Assembly (NCBI GenBank): GCA_002633005.1
Contig: NMRA01000610.1
Coordinates: 156,424-220,423, forward strand
Source: Phoronis australis
Taxonomy: Eukaryota; Phoronida; Phoronidae
Length of the DNA stretch: 64,000 bases
Reading direction: 5' to 3'
The notes under the pieces were generated by a model. It did not search any database. It saw only the letters and a list, made by a program, of their open reading frames with translations, and had not been told where the DNA came from. Made by a program: the position numbers and the translations under genes. Shown here piece after piece: positions 1 through 9,639 of the stretch; the stretch's first letter is position 1; the number at the start of each line of letters is the position of its first letter.

Positions 1-1548
1 CAGCTTGTCTTTGTGACAAGTAATGTACCCCTCACCTTTATACACATCTGGGTATACCTTCACCACACGACCCTCGGCGTTATACTTGACAACACCGTGA
101 ATACCCCAGTCGGTAATAAAGATATCTCCATGTACATTAGTTGTCACATCGACAGGGCACTGCAGTTTGTGATGGGTTTGTTCTAACTCGAATTTTTTAA
201 ATGCCAAGGTATTTTTGTAAAACACCTTGACATCCTTGTTGTACTGGTTTGTAACAATCAACCCAACATCACTCGCTGCCAGTCCCATACACTCCCTGAG
301 TCCCACACTCTCCCTCATACGATGGCTCATCAATCTCCTAGTCTGCTGGAATTGAGCACGTTCTTTAACAGTCGGTTGAGGGGTCACACGGTGGACAGGT
401 GATTTACATGAAACTGCAACATTTGTGACTAACGTGGGAATTTTTTTTGATGAAATAGTTTCGTTTCCCAACTTTGGAACGACCCTCACGCCCAAATTTG
501 GAATTTCAAGTTTTTTAGGCTGTACTTCGAATGTTGTTTGTTTCACCTGTGTCTCGATTTGATCAACATCCAAGTTTTCAAGACGTTTTCTAATTTCCCT
601 AAATTGTTGCAGTTTCTCAGCATCATGTGCCGAGGCAAGAATGCTATTTACGTATTGTAAAACACTGACAAACTTCCCCCTCTTCAGTTCAGCCTCGTCA
701 CACGCAGCTTCTGCCTGTTTTTTCGCCGCCTGTACTTGTTCGTCCAACTGTTGAAAAGCTTTCTCTTTATGAACCTCCGCTTGACGAGTGACCTCTGCCA
801 CAAACTCACAAAAAAGTTGTTCTATCTCACTTTTACACACCTGCTGTTTCTGTAACAAACTTTGAAGCACTTTTTGTCGCTTTTCACACAACTTTCCATA
901 ATGCTGGGTGACACTTCTAAAAGGTTCCAATAAATCACGCATGGCTCTACTTGCGCTATTTGCAGCATTTCCTATATCTGTAACTTTGTGTTGGTTATGA
1001 TTGAGAGTGAAACAAAGTAAACATACGGATATTTCACATTGTTCACAATAAAGTTTCAATGTTTCCTCCTTATGAACAGAGCAATAGACTTTTTGGTGAA
1101 GACGAATTTCGTCCATGTGTTGTCCGTTTTTAACTTCCTCTAAACTGACCACCCGATGGTCATTTGTGTGAAGAGAGTGAGCCTGTGAACATTCTCTGCA
1201 GAAATATTTGCGGCATTGAATACAAATGAATGAAGCTTGCATGTCACGACCGCTCGCTTTGCAGATGTCGCAACAGATACCATCATTTTTCATTAAAATT
1301 TCACCAATGTTAGCAACAAAAAAATTTAATTTGAACCCTGTCGCACCATCGACTGGAATGGGATATTGGGTGTTACAGAGGGGACAGGAAAACATGCCAT
1401 GTTCTCCCTTTTCCGCCATGTGTCGCGTCAAGCATTCCTCGCAGTACGAGTGTAGACATGGCAAAGCCCTTGGATCGGTCGTCTGCTCCAGGCAGATGGA
1501 ACATTCCAAGGACCGACGTAATTGTTCCAGCTGCTCGTTTGACGCCAT
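1..1548 (-). CDS. RING / B-box / coiled-coil / NHL protein (TRIM-NHL-like), copy 1, partial
   Basis: Read on the minus strand, 516 codons are open from ATG (1546-1548) to the window edge, without an intron. Residues 16-58 form a C3HC4 RING with pairs C16/C19, C31/H33, C36/C39 and C55/C58. Residues about 92-133 are a first B-box. Residues about 156-190 are a second B-box (CSVH...CEQC...CLLC...HNQH). Residues about 195-330 are a Glu/Lys/Gln-rich coiled coil. From about residue 430 an NHL propeller begins; one clear repeat reads PVDVTTNVHGDIFITDWG. This order is that of TRIM-NHL E3 ubiquitin ligases (TRIM2/3/32/71 type), in which the RING recruits E2 and the propeller binds RNA or protein. Ligase activity is inferred from the family. 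The ATG directly follows ttttgcag, a good splice acceptor, so a 5' UTR intron is possible. The rest of the propeller lies outside the window. Confidence 0.9.
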   Translation of the reverse strand, partial: MASNEQLEQLRRSLECSICLEQTTDPRALPCLHSYCEECLTRHMAEKGEHGMFSCPLCNTQYPIPVDGATGFKLNFFVANIGEILMKNDGICCDICKASGRDMQASFICIQCRKYFCRECSQAHSLHTNDHRVVSLEEVKNGQHMDEIRLHQKVYCSVHKEETLKLYCEQCEISVCLLCFTLNHNQHKVTDIGNAANSASRAMRDLLEPFRSVTQHYGKLCEKRQKVLQSLLQKQQVCKSEIEQLFCEFVAEVTRQAEVHKEKAFQQLDEQVQAAKKQAEAACDEAELKRGKFVSVLQYVNSILASAHDAEKLQQFREIRKRLENLDVDQIETQVKQTTFEVQPKKLEIPNLGVRVVPKLGNETISSKKIPTLVTNVAVSCKSPVHRVTPQPTVKERAQFQQTRRLMSHRMRESVGLRECMGLAASDVGLIVTNQYNKDVKVFYKNTLAFKKFELEQTHHKLQCPVDVTTNVHGDIFITDWGIHGVVKYNAEGRVVKVYPDVYKGEGYITCHKDKL

Positions 1549-1992
1549 CTGCAAAAGGAAAGTACAGATGTTATAAAGATGACAAACAGTGTTATGTAGG
1601 ACTAACAGGGTGCAGTGTTGCTAAGTTTTTAGTGAACGTTACACTTAGTGGCGCGAACAATCACAAGCGAGAACAATGAGTAGTTATGATCTCGCCTTCC
1701 GTCAAAAAACAACTTCCTATTAATACGGCTAACCATGACGCAGTTGGTCTCAATCTCTTCTTAAGTTTTATTGGAGATGATTATTCTGCTCATTGGAAAA
1801 ATGAAAGTTCATAAATATTTGAGACCATGCAGACTCTATAAGTAATATGGTCTCATTTTTTTTCCAATTAGCCAGATGTCACGTCTCATACGAGTTGGGA
1901 AAAAGTTGAGAGTAGTTTTCTAGCGGCATTTGGTTTAAATCAAATTCATGTATTTCAACATTTAAGGCCTTGGCCCACATGTTACATAAAAT

Positions 1993-2828
1993 TTACAGGA
2001 TAACGCTGAGCAGCTTTTCCCTGAGAGCAGCGGCGTGAAATACAAATTTCATTACATTAATCTGAGCAATGGGCTCCGACATTTTCATTAGTTTTACAAA
2101 TTTATGTTTATTTGGTTCACGCCAGCACCACTCAGGTATAAATGCAGTTCTTAGAGAGCAGTACATTTTACAAACACATATAAAATGGTATTCATCTTCA
2201 ATTAGGGACACACAGAAACAACACACACGGTATTTTTGGTCCACGAGAGTATGTCTACCTTTCTCTATCATCAAGTTGTGGTTGGAGCAATTTAGCCATA
2301 GCTGCTAAAAAGATACATATGGAATATCACGCAACAGATAGGATTCCATTTCAAAATCAATTTTAAATGAGAAATATGTATTAAGTTTTGAGCTATTCTC
2401 CACAGCAAAGCTCCAGTCTTGTAAAAAACAATTTTTAATTCGCTGCTCAAGAATGACAAGAAACGATGCCTCGCAGCCAACTCCCTGATTGTACCATACC
2501 AAACCAAAACCATACCTTTGCAGCAAATTCCTAACAGATGAAGCCCAATTTTCCTACCAGCCTCATCCAATGTGACAAGCTTGTCATAGACAGATTTCGG
2601 ATTTCGATGTGCTGGCATTTTTGACAATTTAAACCAATACTTGATCAGTTTAACAAACATCTTTACATAAATTGGATACCTTCCCAGTTCTCCCAGGACA
2701 GCATGATTTGGACAGTTACTTCCAACACCCAGCAGTTGCTTACAGAATTTCAATTGGACGCGCTCGATAGTAGAGTATTCTTTAAATCCCCAAATCTCAC
2801 TTTCATAGCTAATGATTGGGTATACCAT
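1993..2828 (-). pseudogene. LINE ORF2 C-terminal fragments, frameshifted
   Basis: Two adjoining pieces continue the LINE protein. One (from 2828) begins YPIISYESEIWGF and contains VLGELGRYPIYV; the second (from 2274) contains EKGRHTLVDQKYRVCCFC and EDEYHFICVC, the usual Cys/His-containing end of such polymerases. A frame break at about 2290 separates them, and a further break separates them from the RT fragment. This is a decayed coding sequence. Confidence 0.8.
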
Positions 2829-2950
2829 TTTATCAAAAATCTCGAGTGAAATTTTCGGTGAAAGTCGTCCACATTTTGACTGAAAACGTTTAATTGAAAA
2901 AATTGCTTTCTGTGCCTGGTGAGACGAAGTTTCCGTAGCTTGCGTCCAGA

Positions 2951-3391
2951 CTAACGTAGGTGTAAGGCAAATACCCAGGTACTTATATATATTTTGTCAT
3001 TTCCAAAATGCCATTTTTCGTATTTTCTCAATGGTCCGCCCTTTCTAAATACCATTAGTTTTGTTTTTGTAAGGTTGATTTTCATACCCCAATCCTGACA
3101 GTATTCATGCAGAGCGTTAATTTGTTGCTGTAGTTTAAATGCTGTCTCTGCACAACCAACCATATCATCAGCGTATAGCAACATACAAATTTGAGGCACA
3201 TTCTCATTTACGTAAATTCCGCTAATTAAAGATTCTCTTAAGTAATCAACAAACTCGTTCAAATACATACTAAATAAAAAAGGACTAAGCATACACCCTT
3301 GGCGAGTACCAATATTTTTACTGAAAAAGTCAGTTAACCCACGCTCAGTTCTTACACACGCTCTTAGCTTTGAATACATACTTTTCATCAA
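2951..3391 (-). pseudogene. LINE reverse transcriptase fragment
   Basis: This open stretch of 146 codons carries RT motifs in the expected order: GTRQGCMLSP (fingers/palm) and then LLYADDMV with the two catalytic aspartates, then the KTKLMVF segment. It lacks the endonuclease and the N-terminal RT part because the insertion is 5'-truncated at 3430. The frame is lost downstream of GNDKI. Confidence 0.88.
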
Positions 3392-3560
3392 TTTTAAAAC
3401 ACTACCATGTATTCCTATTTTTGAAGCCTATTGGTTTAAGTCAAAGTTAGTGTCCTTGACGAATCAAGGGTGTTGTAAGGTGGGGGACCGCAATTTTGGA
3501 GGAAAGTGTGTCCGTGTTTAGAGCTTCTAACACTGCCCATTAACATAATGTGGTGGATAG

Positions 3561-4650
3561 CAGTGGTGGATTTATAGGGGGGCATGCCCCCCCCCCTAGA
3601 TTTCTCTAATTTGGGAGTACGGGGTGCGAATTACTGAGTAGCATGTGCGCGCGCACCCTGGGGGTTCGGGGGTCGAATGCACAATGCCTGCACAGACCTT
3701 GAATAACCCCGTTTACCGATTTTTTTAGTAATAAGGTCCACAAACCTAAAACTTTGAGACCCCTACGTCCCTAAATTTTAGGCTAGGCGCGTGTGCGTGT
3801 GGCGAAATTCTGCATGTATTTTGAAAGTTTGTCGTGAATAATACGCTTACACGAAAGTCACGCATTTCTAAAGATCAGTGTGACTTTTCACCGCTCTCCT
3901 TCTGGGTGGCTTTTACCAGCATCAAAGAGATCGCGGCGCCGCAGTCGGACTCAGTTGTGATGACAGCATTGTCCGGTGCGAGCAAGACCCGGAAAGTAAG
4001 TATAATTACCCGACCACCAAGTTTGGTTTTCGACTTTTAAAAATCGATGAACTATTAAGCTAAAAACTATGAACATTGGGAACAATTGAAGATAAATGAC
4101 TGTGCGTATTGATATACTCGGTACGCTGATCACGTGCATAATTCTATTAATATACATGTATAACTAAACTACATTGAAACATCTATAAACAGCACACAGT
4201 GACTAAATATGTCAATAACTTTTAAAACAACGCTTATGACCCAGTGCGCGCCAAACTACTTGACGCGATTAGTAGTACACTAACCGGAAAACTGATGTTC
4301 TCGGAAATGCGAAATTTCGATAGTCAGCTTCATAGGCGGATATAGGGTGAGGGGACAGGGGACTCGCCTCCCCATGACTGCCGCAAAAATATGTAAGCAA
4401 TAGCGTGAGGAAATATTGAGTTCACTTGTTAAGCCCGTTTATTAACATGCGGCTGAGGGGTGCTCAGACGCCGTTGCAAGTGTCAGCCAACCTGCGCAAC
4501 TGTTTTCCGTTTCTTTTGTCCTCCGTTTGTTTTTTAGTGCCGGCACAGAAATTAGATTCCCCCTATCTTTCAGTCTGGGTGAACGCATTCATGCTTTCCG
4601 CAGACAAAATGTTGCTCCCCGTCCCTTACGATATCCTAGATCCGCCACTG
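3561..4650. mobile_element. Non-autonomous DNA transposon cluster with cagtggcggat-type ends, copy 1
   Basis: The left end reads cagtggtggatttatagg (3561) and the right end, inverted, reads cagtggcggatctagg (4650). A related internal end, cataggcggatataggg, begins at 4331, so a shorter element 4331-4650 may be nested, with agctt directly on both of its sides. There is no transposase ORF. The ends look like those of hAT-type or related cut-and-paste elements; the superfamily is not proven. The block includes a C-rich run after 3588. Confidence 0.55.
4331..4650. mobile_element. MITE, about 320 bp, copy 1
   Basis: The terminal inverted repeats are cataggcggatatagg on the left and cctagatccgccactg on the right. 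The 5-bp word agctt lies immediately outside both ends (a possible target duplication). The interior has no long ORF. Confidence 0.6.
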
Positions 4651-5677
4651 AGCTTGTAGTTGTAGTGGAACACGTGTGAAGACAAACGATTTCTAGCTTT
4701 GTAATCAACGAGAGAGTGCAAGCAGTGGATGAGGCTGATCGGTGGGCAATAGCTCCGACAGTAAGTTAAATAAAACAAGGTTTGCTAGCGTTTATTGACG
4801 AACACTGAGGTCGAATCGACAAAAACCGGAAAACGAGACGGGAAAAAACCTTAACGAACACAATGGCGCTGTGATTTCATTTTTTTATGACTGAGGAAAA
4901 GCTAGAATAGTTATGTAGTTACGGCAACCAAAATTGTCCAGAGGTTCCAAATATTCAGCTTGGCTATCATCGTATTTGCACTTTTGGATATATATTGTAC
5001 TTGAACTAATAACACGTATAGTTTTGTTTGCTGTGACATGTTTGGTGTAGCTGTAACCTGGAAAATTGACGGATGGGTTCACAATTAACTGACTTCTAAG
5101 TTGTTTTGATACTTCCTTTACAAACAAAATAAAAAGATAGCAACCCTAACCAGAAGGAAAAAACTATTAGACAGGAGTATTAAAAATGAAGTAATGAAAA
5201 CAGGTATGAAACATATTTAAAACCAACGAGCCTTTGGGAAGTAGTCCTTTGTCAAGACCAACGCAAATTAACTTTTAGTCTTTTTGAAATATTTAAAATG
5301 TATCAAGTTAAAACTACTCTCCACATTGCAGGCTTCAACTCTGTGCAAATGCCAGAGAAAACCAATTTGGGTGTAATAACAACTACCATCATTTAAGAAA
5401 GTAGTGCTATATCTTCCACTTCATTCATGTAGCTCAGCGCATCAATGCAAAGGGCGTGCTGAATAGGCATCATAAAAGTTGTGTGGAGCTTAGGGAATCA
5501 GATCTGTGAGTTCCTACATCTAAGTCACATGACTTGTCGCATGACTGTAAAATCCGCACATGCGCAAATAACGTTCACCTTCAGGCTCCAAAAATATCAG
5601 AGGTGTTCCGAGTGGCTACGAACTTTTTAAGCATGATTTTTGAAAGTTTGGTAGAAATCTTTTAATTCTGCAGAAGG

Positions 5678-5928
5678 CAGAGGTGGGTCTACAGGGAGGT
5701 TCAGGGGATTAAAATCCCCCCTCGGGACAGGTTCGAAAATAAAAAAATAAAATTGAAAAAAATTTCACCAGAAAAACGAAATCAGGTACTAAACCCCGCA
5801 ACAAATCTTACACGGGAAGGGGGAAATCCCTTCCCTACCTTACTTCCGCTCGGCGCTAGATGCGCCTCGGATTCGTTCGAATCCTAACCCCCCCCCCCTC
5901 CTTACTGAAAACGTAGATCTGCCACTGN
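5678..5928. mobile_element. MITE, about 250 bp, ending exactly at the N gap
   Basis: The left end cagaggtgggtctac and the right end gtagatctgccactg are imperfect inverted repeats. The last base of the element is the last base before the N run. The copy 2 equivalent is 9401-9639. Confidence 0.6.
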
Positions 5929-6372
5929 NNNNNNNNNNNNNNNNNNNNNNNNNNNNNNNNNNNNNNNNNNNNNNNNNNNNNNNNNNNNNNNNNNNNNNNN
6001 NNNNNNNNNNNNNNNNNNNNNNNNNNNNNNNNNNNNNNNNNNNNNNNNNNNNNNNNNNNNNNNNNNNNNNNNNNNNNNNNNNNNNNNNNNNNNNNNNNNN
6101 NNNNNNNNNNNNNNNNNNNNNNNNNNNNNNNNNNNNNNNNNNNNNNNNNNNNNNNNNNNNNNNNNNNNNNNNNNNNNNNNNNNNNNNNNNNNNNNNNNNN
6201 NNNNNNNNNNNNNNNNNNNNNNNNNNNNNNNNNNNNNNNNNNNNNNNNNNNNNNNNNNNNNNNNNNNNNNNNNNNNNNNNNNNNNNNNNNNNNNNNNNNN
6301 NNNNNNNNNNNNNNNNNNNNNNNNNNNNNNNNNNNNNNNNNNNNNNNNNNNNNNNNNNNNNNNNNNNNNNNN
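5929..6372. other. Assembly gap (444 N)
   Basis: A run of N separates the two copies of the RING locus. The sequence to the left ends at a MITE terminus, and the sequence to the right begins inside the B-box 1 codons of copy 2. No coding call can be made across it. Confidence 1.
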
Positions 6373-6737
6373 TGTGAACATTCTCTGCAGAAATATTTGC
6401 GGCATTGAATACAAATGAATGAAGCTTGCATGTCACGACCGCTAGCTTTGCAGATGTCGCAACAGATACCATCATTTTTCATTAAAATTTCACCAATGTT
6501 AGCAACAAAAAAATTTAATTTGAACCCTGTCGGACCTTCGACTGGAATGGGATAATGGGCATTACAGAGGGGACAGGGAAACACGCCATGTTCTCCCTTT
6601 TCCGACATGTGTCGCCTCAAGCATTCCTCACAGTACGAGTGTAGACATGGCAAAGCCCTTGGATCGGTCGTCTGCTCCAAGCAGATGCAACATTCCAAGG
6701 ACCGACGTAATTGTTCCAGCTGCTCGTTTGACGCCAT
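6373..6737 (-). CDS. RING / B-box protein, copy 2, partial at gap
   Basis: Residues 1-121 of a second copy start at ATG 6735-6737, again directly after ttttgcag. All eight RING ligands are kept (C16, C19, C31, H33, C36, C39, C55, C58), as are the first B-box cysteines up to CRECS at the gap. Compared with copy 1 there are nine amino-acid changes, all between residues 17 and 69 (S17C, T41R, A45S, M52V, S54P, T60A, Q61H, D67E, A69P), and none in 70-121. The coiled coil and NHL part are not present to the left of the gap, so this is either a second gene interrupted by the gap or the other allele of copy 1. Confidence 0.85.
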
Positions 6738-7249
6738 CTGCAAAAGGAAAGTACAGATGTTATAAAGATGACAAACAGTGTTATGTAGGACTAACAGGGT
6801 GCAGTGTTGCTAAGTTTTTAGTGAACGTTACACTTACTGGCGCGAACAATCACAAGCGAGAACAATGAGTAGTTATGATCTCGCCTTCCGTCAAAAAACA
6901 ACTTCCTATTAATACGGCTCCCCATTATGCAGTTGGTTTCAATCTCTTCTTAAGTTTTATTGGAGATGATTATTCCGCTCATTGGAAAAATGAAAGTTCA
7001 TAAATATTTGAGACCATGCAGACTCTATAAGTAATATGATCTCGTTTTTTTTCCAATTAGCCAGATGTCACGTCGCATACGAGTTGGGAGAAAGTTGAGA
7101 GTAGTTTTCTAGCGGCATTTGGTTTAAGACAAAGTTAGTGTGCTTGACGAATCAAGGGTGTTGTACGGTGGGGGACCGCAATTTTGGAAGGAAAGTGTGT
7201 CCGTGGTTCGAGCTTCTAACACTGCCCATTAACATAATGTGGTGGATAG

Positions 7250-8347
7250 CAGTGGTGGATTTATAGGGGGGCATGCCCCCCCCCCCCTAGATTTCTCTAA
7301 TTTGGAAGTACGGGGTGCGAATTACCGAGTAGCATGTGCGCGCGCACCCTGGGGGTTGGGGGACGAATGCACAATGTATATGCCTGCACAGACCTTGAAC
7401 AACCCCGTTTACCGATTTTTTTAGTAATAAGGTCCACAAACCTAAAACTTTGAGACCTCTACGTCCCTACACTTTAGGCTAGGCGCGCACGCGCGTGCAC
7501 GTGTGGCGAAATTCTGCATGTATTGTGAAAGTTTGCCGTAAATAATATGCTTACACGAAAGTCACGCAATTCTGAAGATATGCGTGACTTTTTACTACTC
7601 TCTGAGTGGCTTTTACCAGCAAGAGAGCGCGGCGCCGCAGTCGGACTCAGTTGCGATGACAGCATTGTCCGGTGCGAGCAAGACCGGAAAGTTAGTTGAA
7701 TTACCCGACCACCAAGTTTGGTTTTCGACTTTTAAAAATCGATTATTAACTATTAAGCTAAAAACTACGAACATTGGGAACGATTGAAGATAAATGACTG
7801 TGCGTATTGATATACTCGGTACGCTGATCACATGCATAATTCTATTAATATAAATATACAACTAAACTACATTGAAACATCTATAAACAGCACACAGTGA
7901 CTAAATATGTCAATAACTTTTAAAACAACGCTTATGGCCCAGTGCGTGCCAAACTACTTGACGCGATTAGTAGTACACTAACCGGAAAACTGATATTCTC
8001 GGAAATGCGAAATTTCGATAGTCAGCTTCATAGGCGGATATAGGGTGAGGGGACAGGGGACTCACCCCCCATGACTGCCGCAAAAATAAGTAAGCAATAG
8101 CGTGAGGAAACATTGAGTTCACTTGTTAAGCCCGTTTATTAACATGCGGCTGATGGGGGCTCAGACGCCGTTGCAAGTGTCAGCCAACCTGCGCAATTGT
8201 TTTCCGTTTCTTTTGTCCTCCGTTTGTTTTTTAGTGCCGGTACGGAAATTAGATTCCCCCTATCTTTCAGTCTGGGTGAACGCATTCATGCTTTCCGCAG
8301 ACAAAATGTTGCTCCCCCTCCCTTACGATATCCTAGATCCGCCACTG
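7250..8347. mobile_element. Non-autonomous DNA transposon cluster, copy 2
   Basis: This is the counterpart of 3561-4650: left end cagtggtggatttatagg at 7250, internal end cataggcggatataggg at 8029, right end gatccgccactg at 8347. There is no transposase. Confidence 0.55.
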
Positions 8348-9400
8348 AGCTTGTAGTTCATGTAGTGGAACACGTGTGAAGACAAACGATTTCTAGCTTT
8401 GTAATCAACGAGAAAGTGCAAGCAGTGGATGAGGTTAATCGGTGGGCAATAGCTGCGACAGTAAGTTAAATAAAACAAGGTTTGCTAGCGTTTATTGACG
8501 AACATTGAAGTCGAATCGACAAAAACCGGAAAACGAGACGGATCCGGGAAAAAACCTTAACGAACACAATGGCGCTGTGATTTCATTTTTTTATGACTGA
8601 GGAAAAGCTAGAATAGTTATGTAGTTACGGCAACCAAAATTGTCCAGAGGTTCCAAATATTCAGCTTGGCTATCACCGTATTTGCACTTTTGGATATATA
8701 TTGTACTTGAACTAATAACACGTATAGTTTTGTTTGCTGTGACATGTTTGGTGTAGCTGTAACCTGGAAAATTGACGGATGAGTTCACAATTAACTGACT
8801 TCTAAGTTGTTTTGATACTTCCTTTACAGACAAAATAAAAAGATAGCAACCCTAACCAGAAGGAAAAAAACTATTAGACAGGAGTATTAAAAATGAAGTA
8901 ATGAAAACAGGTATGAAACATATTTAAAACCAACGAGCCTTTGGGTAGTAGTCCTTTGTCAAGACCAACGCAAATTAACTTTTAGTCTTTTTGAAATATT
9001 TAAAATGTACCAAGTTAAAACTACTCTCCACATTGCAGGCTTTAACTCTGTGCAAATGCCAGAGAAAACCAATTTGGGTGTAATAACAACCACCATCGTT
9101 TAAGAAAGTAGTGCTATATCTTCCACTTCATTCATGTAGCTCAGCGCATCAATACAAAGGGCGTGCTGAATAGGCATCATAAAAGTTGTGTGGTGCTTAG
9201 GGAATCAGATCTGTGACCAGTGTAAGTGAGTTTCTACATCTAAGTCACATGACTTGTCGCATGACTGTAAAATCCGCACCTGCGCAAATCATAACGTTCA
9301 CCTTCAGGCTTCAAAAATATCAGAGGTGTTCCGAGTGGCTACGAACTTTTTAAGCATGATTTTTGAAAGTTTGGTAGAAATCTTTTAATTCTGCAGAGGG

Positions 9401-9639
9401 CAGAGGCGGATCTTCAGGGAGGTTCAGGGGATTCAAATCCCCCCTCGGGACAGGTTCGAAAATTAAAAAATGAAATTGAAAAAAATTTCACCAGAAAAAC
9501 GAAATCAGGTACTAAACCCCACCACAAATCTTACACGGGAAGGGGGAAATCCCCTCCCGACCTTACTTCCGCTAGATGCGCCTCGGATTCGCTCGAATCC
9601 TAACCCCCCACCCTTACTGAAAACGTAGATCTGCCACTG
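9401..9639. mobile_element. MITE, about 240 bp, copy 2
   Basis: The ends are cagaggcggatct on the left and agatctgccactg on the right. This is the same family and position as 5678-5928, but here the flanking sequence continues (gaaggtgcatac). Confidence 0.6.

Larger units (their letters stand above)
1930..3439 (-). mobile_element. 5'-truncated LINE (non-LTR retrotransposon) with 9-bp target duplication
   Basis: The insert 1939-3430 is flanked by the direct repeat ttggtttaa (1930-1938 and 3431-3439). The homologous copy 2 has a single ttggtttaa at 7119-7127 and no insert. Minus-strand reading gives reverse transcriptase: GTRQGCMLSPFLFSMYL and the catalytic YADD box (LLYADDMV), followed by KTKLMVFRKGG, at about 3391-2951. 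A second piece at 2828-2292 (VLGELGRYPIYV, thumb region) and a third at 2274-1993 (CCFCVSLIEDEYHF, LINE C-terminus) follow in other frames. The element starts inside the RT domain, so it is 5'-truncated. It is broken by frameshifts and cannot be active. It resembles CR1/L2/I-type elements; the clade is not resolved. Confidence 0.9.
1184..5928. repeat. Large duplicated segment, copy 1 (LINE-filled)
   Basis: This segment aligns with 6373-9639 from codon 121 of the RING gene outward through its upstream flank. It is longer because of the LINE insertion. Divergence counted by eye over the first 750 bp is about 3.5%, plus small indels. Its right end is cut by the gap. Confidence 0.9.
6373..9639. 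repeat. Large duplicated segment, copy 2 (LINE-free)
   Basis: This is the homologue of 1184-5928 without the LINE. The shared order is RING codons, upstream flank, cagtggtggat element, MITE 8029-8347, a 1-kb unique stretch and MITE 9401-9639. Similarity cannot be followed beyond 9639, because copy 1 stops there at the gap. Confidence 0.9.

Noticed and set aside
1569-1580. TATA-like tttataac upstream of the RING gene start on the minus strand
   Set aside because: It lies under 30 bases before the ATG, which itself follows a splice-acceptor-like ttttgcag; a promoter here would leave almost no leader.
2069-2308. Plus-strand ORFs inside the LINE
   Set aside because: Shadows of the minus-strand polymerase remnants.
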